Positions 23,599-29,724 of a stretch of 29,724 nucleotides of DNA are shown here, in pieces. The stretch covers positions 1 to 29,724 of the forward strand of contig DAOLIQ010000037.1 of NCBI GenBank assembly GCA_035328465.1, given 5' to 3'. Position numbers and translations under genes: made by a program. The stretch is from JADJEI01 sp035328465 (GTDB lineage Bacteria; Bacteroidota; Ignavibacteria; Ignavibacteriales; Ignavibacteriaceae). Below the pieces are notes generated by a model. It was not told where the DNA came from. It did not search any database and saw only the letters and a program-made list of their open reading frames with translations. Within the stretch, counting starts at the first letter, position 1. Every line of letters begins with the position of its first letter.

Positions 23599-26500
23599 TT
23601 AGGAATTTGCTTTTTCAATTTTAATTAAACAGCTTTGTTCGCCTATTTTCCATTCTTGATTAAATCCACCGTCTGAAATTTCACTTTGCAAGATTTGGAT
23701 TGCCAAAGTTTCGCTCGCAATATAATCTTTGTGAATTGAAACTGCATGAAAAATTTCGTCCGAAGCTTTATAAAAAATTTTTATTTTGTCAATTACTTCA
23801 AATCCTGCATCTTTTCTCATATTCTGAATTCGATTAACAAATTCACGCGCAAGACCTTCGGAAATAAGTTCATCATTAAGTTCCGCATCTATTGCCACAG
23901 TGACCCCGGCTTCGCTTTCTACAACCCAACCTTTGATCTCACTGCTGATAATTTCAACATCACTTTGCGAAATTTCAATTTTTGAATCTGCAATATTAAG
24001 AAAAATACTTTTACCTTCTTCAAGAATTTTTATTTGATTTCCATTTAATTCTGTTATAGCAGCAGCAACTGATTTTACCATTTTGCCAAATTTGGGTCCA
24101 ATAGATTTGAAATTAGCCTTTGCAGTTTTACTTACTATTTCAGAATCATCCTGAAGAACGATAAGTTCTTTGATATTAACTTCTTCGAGAATAACATCTT
24201 TCATTTTAGAAAGAGCATCTCTTTTGCTGCTTTCAACCACTACCATCATTTTGCTCAAAGGCTGGCGCACTTTTAGATTATTTTTTGCTCTCATAGCGCG
24301 TACAATTGAAACAACCTGCTGAGCAACTTCCATTTTAACTTCAAGGGATTTCTCGGAATAGGTTTCTGCCGGAAATTCTGATAAATGCACCGAATCAAAT
24401 TTTTCCAGTTTTGTTGTCGTGTTAAGATTCTGATATATTTCTTCAGAGATAAACGGAGCAAAGGGTGAAGTAAGTTTCGAAATAGTTATTAAGCACTCAT
24501 ACAAAGTCTGATAAGCAGAAATTTTATTTTCATTCATTTCAGATTTCCAGAATCTTCTTCTGCATCTTCTAACGTACCAATTTGAAAGCTGATCAATTGT
24601 GAAGTTTGAAACAGCACGAGCTGCTTTAGTAACATCATAATTATCCATCAGGTTTTCATATTCTTTTACCAGCGAATTTAATTTTGAAATAATCCATCTG
24701 TCTATTTCGGGTCGCTGCTCATAGGCAATTACAGGCGATGAAAAGTCGAACTTGTCAATATTCGCATAAAGCACGAAGAATGAATATGTATTAGTTAATG
24801 TTCCGAAAAATTTACGTTGTACTTCAACCAATCCTTCTTCATCAAATAAAGTTGGACGCCAGGGCGGGCTGTTTGTTACAAGATACCAGCGAGTTGCATC
24901 GGCGCCATATTTATCAAATAAAATAAAAGGATCAACTGTATTGCCTTTCGACTTTGACATTTTCAAACCGTTTTTGTCAAGAATCAATTCGTTCACAATT
25001 ACATTTTTGAATGCGACATTATCAAAAAGCATTGTTGCAATTGCGTGGAGAGTGTAAAACCAGCCGCGCGTCTGGTCAATCCCTTCGCAAATAAAATCTG
25101 CCGGGAAAAAGTCTTTTTCAAATAGTTCTTTATTTTCAAACGGGTAATGATATTGAGCGAAAGGCATTGCGCCTGAATCAAACCAGACATCAATTAATTC
25201 AGGGGTACGTTTATAAAGCTTTCCGTTTTTTTCAAAAATAATTCGATCAACAAAAGGTTTGTGAAGATCAATTTCTTTTAATTCGGAAACGGGTATTCGA
25301 ACTCCCCCCTCTTCATAGAACCCATTTTTCAATTCCTCGATGCTTCCTACTGAAAACATATCGCTGTCCTCACTAACCCAGATTGGAAGGGGAGTAGCCC
25401 AAAACCTATCTCTCGAAAGTGCCCAGTCTTTATTTTCTTCGAGCCAGTTTCCAAATCTCCCTGCACCAACTTCGGGCGGCTGCCAATTAATTGTCTCGTT
25501 AAGTTCCACCATTCTGTCCGCAATTGAAGTTGTTTTGATAAACCATGATTCACGAGCATAATAAATTACTGGAACATTTTCGTGCCGCCAGCTAAAAGGA
25601 TAAGTATGAGTGATCGTTTCTTTTTTGTAAAGCGAACCTTCGAGTCTTAATTTTTGAATAATTCCGGCATCAGCATCCTTTACGAATTGCCCGGCAAAGT
25701 CAGTAACTTCGTCTGTAAATAATCCACCGCGCGTAACCGGCTGCATCATTGGCAGGTCATATTTTTTAGAGACTTCATAATCGTCTGCACCAAAGGCTGG
25801 GGCAATATGAACCACTCCGGAACCGTCTTCTGTACTTACAAAATTTCCACAGACAATGTAAAAAGCTTTTTTCTCTGGTTTGACGTAGCCAAATAACTGT
25901 TTGTAAAAAAGTCCCTCAAGGGTTGATCCTTTAAATTCATCTATAATTTTATAATCTCCATCAAGAACTGACAACCTTTCTTTTGCGAGAATGATCATTT
26001 TGTCTTTATGATTTACCTTCACATAATCAATATCAGCACCGACCGCAAGCGCAACATTGGAAATCAGAGTCCATGGAGTTGTTGTCCAGACTAAAATGAA
26101 TTCATCGTTTTGTTCAAGTTTGAATAAAACATAAACAGATGGATCTTTTGTTTCGCGGTAGCCAAGAGCAAGTTCGTGCGATGATAAAACAGTTTCTGAT
26201 TTGGGATCTTGCGGAACAATTTTATAATCTTTATAAATAAGTCCTTTATCGAATAAAGTTTTTAAAGCCCACCAGACCGACTCGATATAGTTATTTGTAA
26301 GCGTGATGTATGCAGAATCAAGATCAATCCAATAACCCATCCTGTCTGTCATCTTTTCCCAAAGATCGAGATAAGTGAAAACAGAATTACGGCAGGCTTG
26401 ATTGTATTTGTCTACGCCGTATTCAATCACTTCGCTTTTGTGTTTTATGCCGAGGCTTTTTTCGACTTCAATTTCCACAGGCAAGCCATGAGTATCCCAG

Positions 26501-26751
26501 CCGGCTTTACGCTCAACACGGTAGCCTTGCAAAGTTTTGTATCGGCAGATCAAATCTTTAAGCGTGCGCGCCATTACATGATGAATGCCTGGTTTACCGT
26601 TTGCGGTTGGCGGACCTTCGTAAAAAGTGAATGATTTGGATTTATCTTTTGAAGAAATGCTTTTCTCAAAAGTTTTGTTTTCTTTCCAGAATTCTAAAAT
26701 TCGTTTTTCAATTTCGGGGTAATTTATTTTTTCTAAATTTTGTTTAAACAT
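23599..26751 (-). CDS. ileS: Isoleucyl-tRNA synthetase
   Basis: This 1050-residue class I synthetase charges tRNA-Ile. The HIGH-type motif is GIHH at 55-58 in PPTANGKPGIHH, KMSKS is at about 597-601 in GLKMSKSKG, and the CP1 editing domain is visible (TTTPWTLISN, GSGVVHIAPAFGADDY). The tRNA anticodon-binding region contains WYVRRCRRRFW. The C-terminus has the INxLAREFVNRIQNMRKDAGF-type segment of the long, eukaryote-like IleS2 group, with no C-terminal zinc finger. IleS2 enzymes are often intrinsically less sensitive to mupirocin; this is family knowledge, not shown here. It is the fifth gene of the nine-gene operon, with 16-17 bp gaps on either side. No strong ribosome site is visible. Confidence 0.97.
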   Translation of the reverse strand: MFKQNLEKINYPEIEKRILEFWKENKTFEKSISSKDKSKSFTFYEGPPTANGKPGIHHVMARTLKDLICRYKTLQGYRVERKAGWDTHGLPVEIEVEKSLGIKHKSEVIEYGVDKYNQACRNSVFTYLDLWEKMTDRMGYWIDLDSAYITLTNNYIESVWWALKTLFDKGLIYKDYKIVPQDPKSETVLSSHELALGYRETKDPSVYVLFKLEQNDEFILVWTTTPWTLISNVALAVGADIDYVKVNHKDKMIILAKERLSVLDGDYKIIDEFKGSTLEGLFYKQLFGYVKPEKKAFYIVCGNFVSTEDGSGVVHIAPAFGADDYEVSKKYDLPMMQPVTRGGLFTDEVTDFAGQFVKDADAGIIQKLRLEGSLYKKETITHTYPFSWRHENVPVIYYARESWFIKTTSIADRMVELNETINWQPPEVGAGRFGNWLEENKDWALSRDRFWATPLPIWVSEDSDMFSVGSIEELKNGFYEEGGVRIPVSELKEIDLHKPFVDRIIFEKNGKLYKRTPELIDVWFDSGAMPFAQYHYPFENKELFEKDFFPADFICEGIDQTRGWFYTLHAIATMLFDNVAFKNVIVNELILDKNGLKMSKSKGNTVDPFILFDKYGADATRWYLVTNSPPWRPTLFDEEGLVEVQRKFFGTLTNTYSFFVLYANIDKFDFSSPVIAYEQRPEIDRWIISKLNSLVKEYENLMDNYDVTKAARAVSNFTIDQLSNWYVRRCRRRFWKSEMNENKISAYQTLYECLITISKLTSPFAPFISEEIYQNLNTTTKLEKFDSVHLSEFPAETYSEKSLEVKMEVAQQVVSIVRAMRAKNNLKVRQPLSKMMVVVESSKRDALSKMKDVILEEVNIKELIVLQDDSEIVSKTAKANFKSIGPKFGKMVKSVAAAITELNGNQIKILEEGKSIFLNIADSKIEISQSDVEIISSEIKGWVVESEAGVTVAIDAELNDELISEGLAREFVNRIQNMRKDAGFEVIDKIKIFYKASDEIFHAVSIHKDYIASETLAIQILQSEISDGGFNQEWKIGEQSCLIKIEKANS

Positions 26752-26767
26752 TTTCTATGTTGATCAA

Positions 26768-27379
26768 TTACTGTTGTTCGTATTTTTTAATTAATTCTTT
26801 TTCAGTTTGAATAAATTCTTTCAACTCCCTTTCAATTCTTTCTTTTTGAAGGATAATATTTTTTGCCTGTGATTCTGCTTCAAAAATTATTTCTTTTGCT
26901 TTAAGCTGAGCTGCTTTTAATTCAAGATCGGATTGTTTTTTTGATTCTTGCAGGATACTTTCATAAACGCGGATTTTTTCATTTGTCAGATCGGAGTCTC
27001 GTTTAGTTGTAAGAATTTCTTCAATCGCCATTCCAAAAAATGCCATAGAGCCAAGCATAATATTTCTTAGACTGAAAAGGATAAGATTTTCAGAAAGTAA
27101 TTCGCTTGCACCAAAGTATTCATTAAAAAATGAAATTGTAAAAATTGAAATTATTGTGACTGCAATAATTGTTGCAAATACAACTTTGCCTCCGAAATTC
27201 CAGCCAAGTGATTTATTGATATACCACCCGCTTGCGAAGCACAGTACAGACATAACAAACCAAACGGCAAAATCATTTTCACCAAACTTGAATAAATCCG
27301 TTTGAAGAAAATCAGATGAAAAAATAAAAATCGCAAGTAAAACTGGAGCAGCATAGTGGGATATTTTTTTCATTTCCAT
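26768..27379 (-). CDS. Membrane protein with four predicted helices and C-terminal coiled coil, unknown function
   Basis: The 203-residue protein has hydrophobic segments at about 10-27, 38-55, 66-86 and 98-120, then a charged coiled coil (about 128-203) rich in Lys, Glu and Ala. The coil contains ELKAAQLKAKEIIFEAESQAKN, a heptad pattern very like the coiled-coil part of the DivIVA-like protein two genes upstream. AGGAG lies six bases before the ATG, and the ATG overlaps the stop of the nucleoside phosphorylase by one base (TAATG), so translation is coupled. I do not recognise a family. A membrane anchor for a cytoplasmic polar or cytoskeletal scaffold would fit the architecture and neighbours, as an inference only. 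Confidence 0.85.
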   Translation of the reverse strand: MEMKKISHYAAPVLLAIFIFSSDFLQTDLFKFGENDFAVWFVMSVLCFASGWYINKSLGWNFGGKVVFATIIAVTIISIFTISFFNEYFGASELLSENLILFSLRNIMLGSMAFFGMAIEEILTTKRDSDLTNEKIRVYESILQESKKQSDLELKAAQLKAKEIIFEAESQAKNIILQKERIERELKEFIQTEKELIKKYEQQ

Positions 27380-28200
27380 TAAAGTCTCCTGATTACTTCT
27401 TTCATTATTAAAGTCATTTTTGGTTCTGCTGCCATTGCCGTTTCAATTATTTCCTGAACGTTTACGGGCTTGAGTGAATCAGGGAAGCATTCGTCTGTAA
27501 TAATACTGACTCCAAGCACCTTCATTCCCATTTGGTTAGCCACAATGTTCTCAGGGATGGTGGACATTCCCACCACGTCGGCACCAGTTGCACGTAAAAA
27601 TCTGTACTCAGCTTTTGTTTCTAGATTAGGCCCAGGTACTGCAACATAAACACCTTTTTGAATTTTCAATTTATTTTCAAGCGCAATTTGTTCGGCAAGG
27701 TTTATTAACTCTTGCGAATAAGGTTCGCTCATATCAGGGAAACGTGGTCCGAGTTCATCTTCATTCGGTCCAATCAATGGATTATCACCGAGTAGATTTA
27801 TGTGATCGGTCATCAGCATAACATCGCCTTTGCGAAATTGCGGATTCATTCCTCCGCAAGCATTTGAGACAAGCAGAGTTTTTACTCCAAGAAATTTCAT
27901 TACGCGGATTGGATAAGTTATCTGCTGCATTGTGTAGCCTTCGTAATAATGAAACCTTCCCTGCATCGCCACCACCTTCTTATTTCCGATTGTGCCAAAA
28001 ATTAATCTTCCTTTGTGAGATTCAACAGTTGAAATTGGAAAATGCGGCAGGTCGGAATAATCAATCTCGACATCAATTTTTATTTCGTTGACTAAACCGC
28101 CAAGCCCTGTTCCGAGAACTATTCCGACTGGAAAATTATCAGAAGTATGTTTTTTAATTACTGCTAAAGTTTGTTCTATTTTAATTTTTAATTCGCTCAT
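27379..28200 (-). CDS. punA: Purine nucleoside phosphorylase (trimeric PNP family)
   Basis: The 273-residue enzyme phosphorolyses purine (deoxy)ribonucleosides, giving free base and (deoxy)ribose 1-phosphate for salvage. Family signatures are GIVLGTGLGGL at the phosphate-binding N-terminus, MQGRFHYYEGYTM, SNACGGMNP, the base-site YVAVPGPNLETKAEY with the following GADVVGMSTIPE, and C-terminal SIITDEC. Length and motifs fit the low-molecular-mass trimeric class (about 270 residues) specific for guanosine and inosine, not hexameric DeoD. It starts one base after the DivIVA-like stop and ends in a one-base overlap with the membrane coiled-coil gene. The symbol punA is used in the usual bacterial sense. 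Confidence 0.94.
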   Translation of the reverse strand: MSELKIKIEQTLAVIKKHTSDNFPVGIVLGTGLGGLVNEIKIDVEIDYSDLPHFPISTVESHKGRLIFGTIGNKKVVAMQGRFHYYEGYTMQQITYPIRVMKFLGVKTLLVSNACGGMNPQFRKGDVMLMTDHINLLGDNPLIGPNEDELGPRFPDMSEPYSQELINLAEQIALENKLKIQKGVYVAVPGPNLETKAEYRFLRATGADVVGMSTIPENIVANQMGMKVLGVSIITDECFPDSLKPVNVQEIIETAMAAEPKMTLIMKEVIRRL

Positions 28201-28201
28201 A

Positions 28202-28738
28202 TTATAAAATTTTATTAACTATATCATCTATATCTAGATCAAGATCTTTTGATTCATCAGTTTTTCGAGGTGCAGGATTTTCTTCACCGGCGTACGCAAC
28301 TTTTATCTCGAGAAGGTTCGATTGAGTGTTTACGATGGACTTAAGTCTTGCAATTAGAAAATCTTTTTCGTCGCGAAGTCTAATAACCGCATCACGAATT
28401 TCATTTGCCTGCTCACGGGCTTTCTCCAATAATTGCGAGGCTTTAAGTTCTGCTTCTTTCACTAAAAGATTGGCTTGCTTCTTTGACGACTCCATTGCCC
28501 GTGAAGATGAATCCTGTGCTTTTAATAAAGTATCCTGAAGATTTTTTTCTATCCGCTTATACTCAGCAACTTTAATATTCAATTCGTCTAATTCTCGTTT
28601 TAGTTTTTCGTTGTCTTTGTAAATGTTGTCAAATTCATCAGCGAGTTTTTCGAGGAATGCGTGGACCTCTTCAGTTTCATAACCGCGCATTGACTTGCTG
28701 AACTCTTGCTGTTTAATACTAAGTGGAGAAAATTTCAT
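28202..28738 (-). CDS. DivIVA-domain coiled-coil protein
   Basis: The 178-residue cytoplasmic protein has an N-terminal DivIVA lipid-binding-like region (FSPLSIKQQEFSKSMRGYETEEVHAFLEKLADEF, seen in segments over residues 3-37), with the characteristic GY-x-x-x-E-V-x-x-F-L. A long coiled coil (about 35-150, with KEAELKASQLLEKAREQANEI) and a short acidic tail ending DIDDIVNKIL follow. In Gram-positives DivIVA/GpsB proteins mark negatively curved membranes and organise division or polar growth. Here it lies in a yggS-divIVA arrangement known from many bacteria. Its ATG overlaps the yggS stop as ATGA, and a single base separates it from the nucleoside phosphorylase. A scaffolding role at membranes is likely, but the exact process is unknown. 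Confidence 0.92.
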   Translation of the reverse strand: MKFSPLSIKQQEFSKSMRGYETEEVHAFLEKLADEFDNIYKDNEKLKRELDELNIKVAEYKRIEKNLQDTLLKAQDSSSRAMESSKKQANLLVKEAELKASQLLEKAREQANEIRDAVIRLRDEKDFLIARLKSIVNTQSNLLEIKVAYAGEENPAPRKTDESKDLDLDIDDIVNKIL

Positions 28739-29436
28739 AACTCATTCCATTTTTTTGAATAATCTCTTTCACCAAAAATTGCTGAACCAATCCGCAGCAT
28801 AGTTGAACCTTCTTCAATTGCAATTTCAAAATCACTGGTCATTCCCATTGAGAGCTCGCGTAATTGATAACCTTCCGAATTAAATTTTGTTAAAAAATTT
28901 CGCAAGTCTCTAAAACTTTTTCTGATCAGATTTTCGTTCTCGGTTAAAGGTGCCATTGTCATCAAGCCTAATGCATTTAGGTTTTTATCGAGCTTACAAA
29001 ATTTTAAAATATTTCTGACTTCATCTTCACTCTCGGCTCCTGACTTAGTTTCTTCCTCAGATGTTTTAACCTGAACTAAAATTTTCTGAACTTTTCCTAT
29101 TCCTTCAGCCCTCCTTGCTATCTCTTCAGCAAGTTCAAGTGAATCAACTGAATGGATAAATTCTGCACAATTCACAGCATATTTTACTTTGTTCATCTGA
29201 AGTTTTCCGATAAAATGCCAGGTAACTTTGCTGCCGATTTTCTCAAACTTCAGATGCAATTCCTGCGCTTTATTTTCGCCGAAGTCTGAAATACCGGCAT
29301 CAATTGCCTGATTGATTACATCAATTCCAAAGTACTTTGAGACAGCAATTAGCTTTATTTCATTAACGCTCCGACCGCATTCTAAACATTTTTTCTGAAT
29401 TCGGTTTCTTAGTGCAGCAATATTATTAGAAATCAT
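28735..29436 (-). CDS. yggS: YggS/PLPBP-family pyridoxal-phosphate homeostasis protein
   Basis: The 233-residue protein has the fold-type III PLP barrel of the YggS/PROSC family. The PLP lysine is K34 in LIAVSKYFG, followed by the family segments FGENKAQEL, WHFIGKLQMNK, the IHSVDS strand, a VQVKTSEEETKSG segment, GLMTMAP and the phosphate-binding SMGMTSDFEIAIEEGSTMLRIGSAIFG region. No enzymatic activity is known for the family; it binds PLP and stabilises its cellular level and amino/keto acid pools. First gene of the nine-gene operon. A 9-bp inverted repeat and promoter-like elements stand just upstream. Confidence 0.95.
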   Translation of the reverse strand: MISNNIAALRNRIQKKCLECGRSVNEIKLIAVSKYFGIDVINQAIDAGISDFGENKAQELHLKFEKIGSKVTWHFIGKLQMNKVKYAVNCAEFIHSVDSLELAEEIARRAEGIGKVQKILVQVKTSEEETKSGAESEDEVRNILKFCKLDKNLNALGLMTMAPLTENENLIRKSFRDLRNFLTKFNSEGYQLRELSMGMTSDFEIAIEEGSTMLRIGSAIFGERDYSKKWNEL

Positions 29437-29441
29437 CTCAA

Positions 29442-29470
29442 AATTAAGGTTGTGAATCTATACCTTAATT
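29442..29470. promoter_or_regulatory. Inverted repeat overlapping the putative yggS promoter
   Basis: AATTAAGGT (29442-29450) and ACCTTAATT (29462-29470) are perfect 9-base inverted arms around an 11-base spacer, ending five bases before the yggS ATG. The putative -10 (29455-29460) lies inside the spacer. Such a site could be an operator, or, if transcribed, a 5'-leader hairpin near the ribosome site. Confidence 0.45.
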
Positions 29471-29483
29471 TACAGAAAATCAA
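29455..29483 (-). promoter_or_regulatory. Candidate promoter of the yggS-rluD operon
   Basis: On the minus strand TTGATT (29483-29478) and TAGATT (29460-29455) are separated by 17 bases, resembling a sigma-70 type -35/-10 pair. It is the only good candidate between the terminator at 29572-29600 and the yggS start. A very short leader (about 10-15 bases) would result. Confidence 0.35.
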
Positions 29484-29571
29484 CGATAATTTTGTCAGAA
29501 AAAACGGCAGAAATAACATTTACAAATTGAAAATCTTGTTGTAATAATGGAAAAAGGGAGAAGGAGAATTA

Positions 29572-29600
29572 TTAAAAAGGCAGCTAACTAAAGCTGCCTT
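29572..29600 (-). terminator. Rho-independent terminator of the T9SS-sorted gene at the window end
   Basis: AAGGCAGCT (29577-29585) pairs with AGCTGCCTT (29592-29600) over nine bases around a six-base loop. On the minus strand the stem is followed by a T-rich stretch (TTTAATAATT). It lies 38 bases downstream of the stop codon at 29639 and separates that gene from the yggS operon. Confidence 0.8.
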
Positions 29601-29638
29601 GAAATGAATTGACGTGGTTATTCGTATGACATTTGTCG

Positions 29639-29724
29639 CTATTTCATCAAAATCATCTTGCGGGTAAGTGATTGTCCTCCGGCATTAAGTTGATAATAAT
29701 ACACACCGCTGGGCAATGTAGAAT
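29639..29724 (-). CDS. C-terminal end of a secreted protein with T9SS sorting tail, 5' part outside window
   Basis: Read on the minus strand, the last 86 bases encode STLPSGVYYYQLNAGG...TRKMILMK and a TAG stop (29641-29639). This is the last 27 residues of a type A T9SS sorting domain: the LPSGVYYYQL strand followed by the terminal K-M-x-L-M-K motif. The gene starts outside the window. The segment is strikingly like the tail of the SGNH-like secreted protein (STLPSGMYYYQLKSG), also at DNA level (TTCTACATT). A terminator follows at 29572-29600. Confidence 0.85.
   Translation of the reverse strand, partial: STLPSGVYYYQLNAGGQSLTRKMILMK

Noticed and set aside
23162..23624. Plus-strand open frames of 131-146 residues rich in Phe and Leu, resembling membrane proteins
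   Set aside because: They are antisense to the lysine-rich (AAA/AAG) tail of the DksA-like gene; the apparent hydrophobicity is the mirror of that codon composition, and no ribosome site is present.

Overview
The window is AT-rich chromosomal DNA, about 37% G+C by eye. It most likely comes from a member of the Ignavibacteria or a close Bacteroidota/Chlorobiota relative. Four observations support this: secreted proteins end in type IX secretion (T9SS) sorting tails of the NxPNPFNPST type; a two-component kinase carries 14 Reg_prop propeller motifs; a Haem_bd-type small c-type haem protein is present; and isoleucyl-tRNA synthetase is the long (1050-residue) form. I see no rRNA, tRNA, CRISPR array, intact insertion sequence or phage gene. 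Most of the window is ordinary housekeeping and accessory chromosome.

Layout. (1) 1-1011: the 3' end of a small exported protein, a palindromic repeat, and a decayed, frameshifted histidine-kinase fragment. (2) 1029-6624, plus strand: a signalling module made of a 1318-residue propeller sensor kinase, a stand-alone receiver, and a receiver fused to a SpoIIE/PP2C-type phosphatase. (3) 6739-10799, minus strand: two secreted T9SS cargo proteins, one SGNH-hydrolase-like and one a beta-helix/discoidin protein. (4) 11123-13057, minus: carbamate kinase and ornithine carbamoyltransferase, closed by a clear terminator. (5) 13214-16503: leucyl/phenylalanyl-tRNA-protein transferase (+), an acidic lipoprotein (-), and an MIO-type aromatic amino acid lyase (+) whose cofactor tripeptide is Ala-Cys-Gly instead of Ala-Ser-Gly. 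(6) 16812-20409, minus: transketolase, a CxxCH haem protein and a saccharopine-dehydrogenase-like enzyme, tightly packed. (7) 20564-29436, minus: a probable nine-gene operon yggS, divIVA-like, purine nucleoside phosphorylase, membrane/coiled-coil protein, ileS, DksA-like, two tandem lspA copies, and rluD-like. (8) 29639-29724: the tail of another T9SS-sorted protein, followed by its terminator.

How the genes work together. The kinase and its two downstream receiver proteins look like one pathway: extracellular sensing by the propellers, then receiver phosphorylation, then control of a PP2C phosphatase of the RsbU type. The secreted proteins next door are possible targets, but nothing in the sequence proves that link. 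The nine-gene operon combines translation (IleS, RluD), lipoprotein maturation (two LspA), polar or scaffold proteins (DivIVA-like and a membrane coiled-coil neighbour), PLP homeostasis (YggS) and purine salvage. The observations most worth following are the natural Ser-to-Cys MIO precursor, the tandem LspA pair with two TTG starts, the histone-H1-like DksA protein with a rearranged cysteine set, and the DivIVA/membrane coiled-coil pairing.
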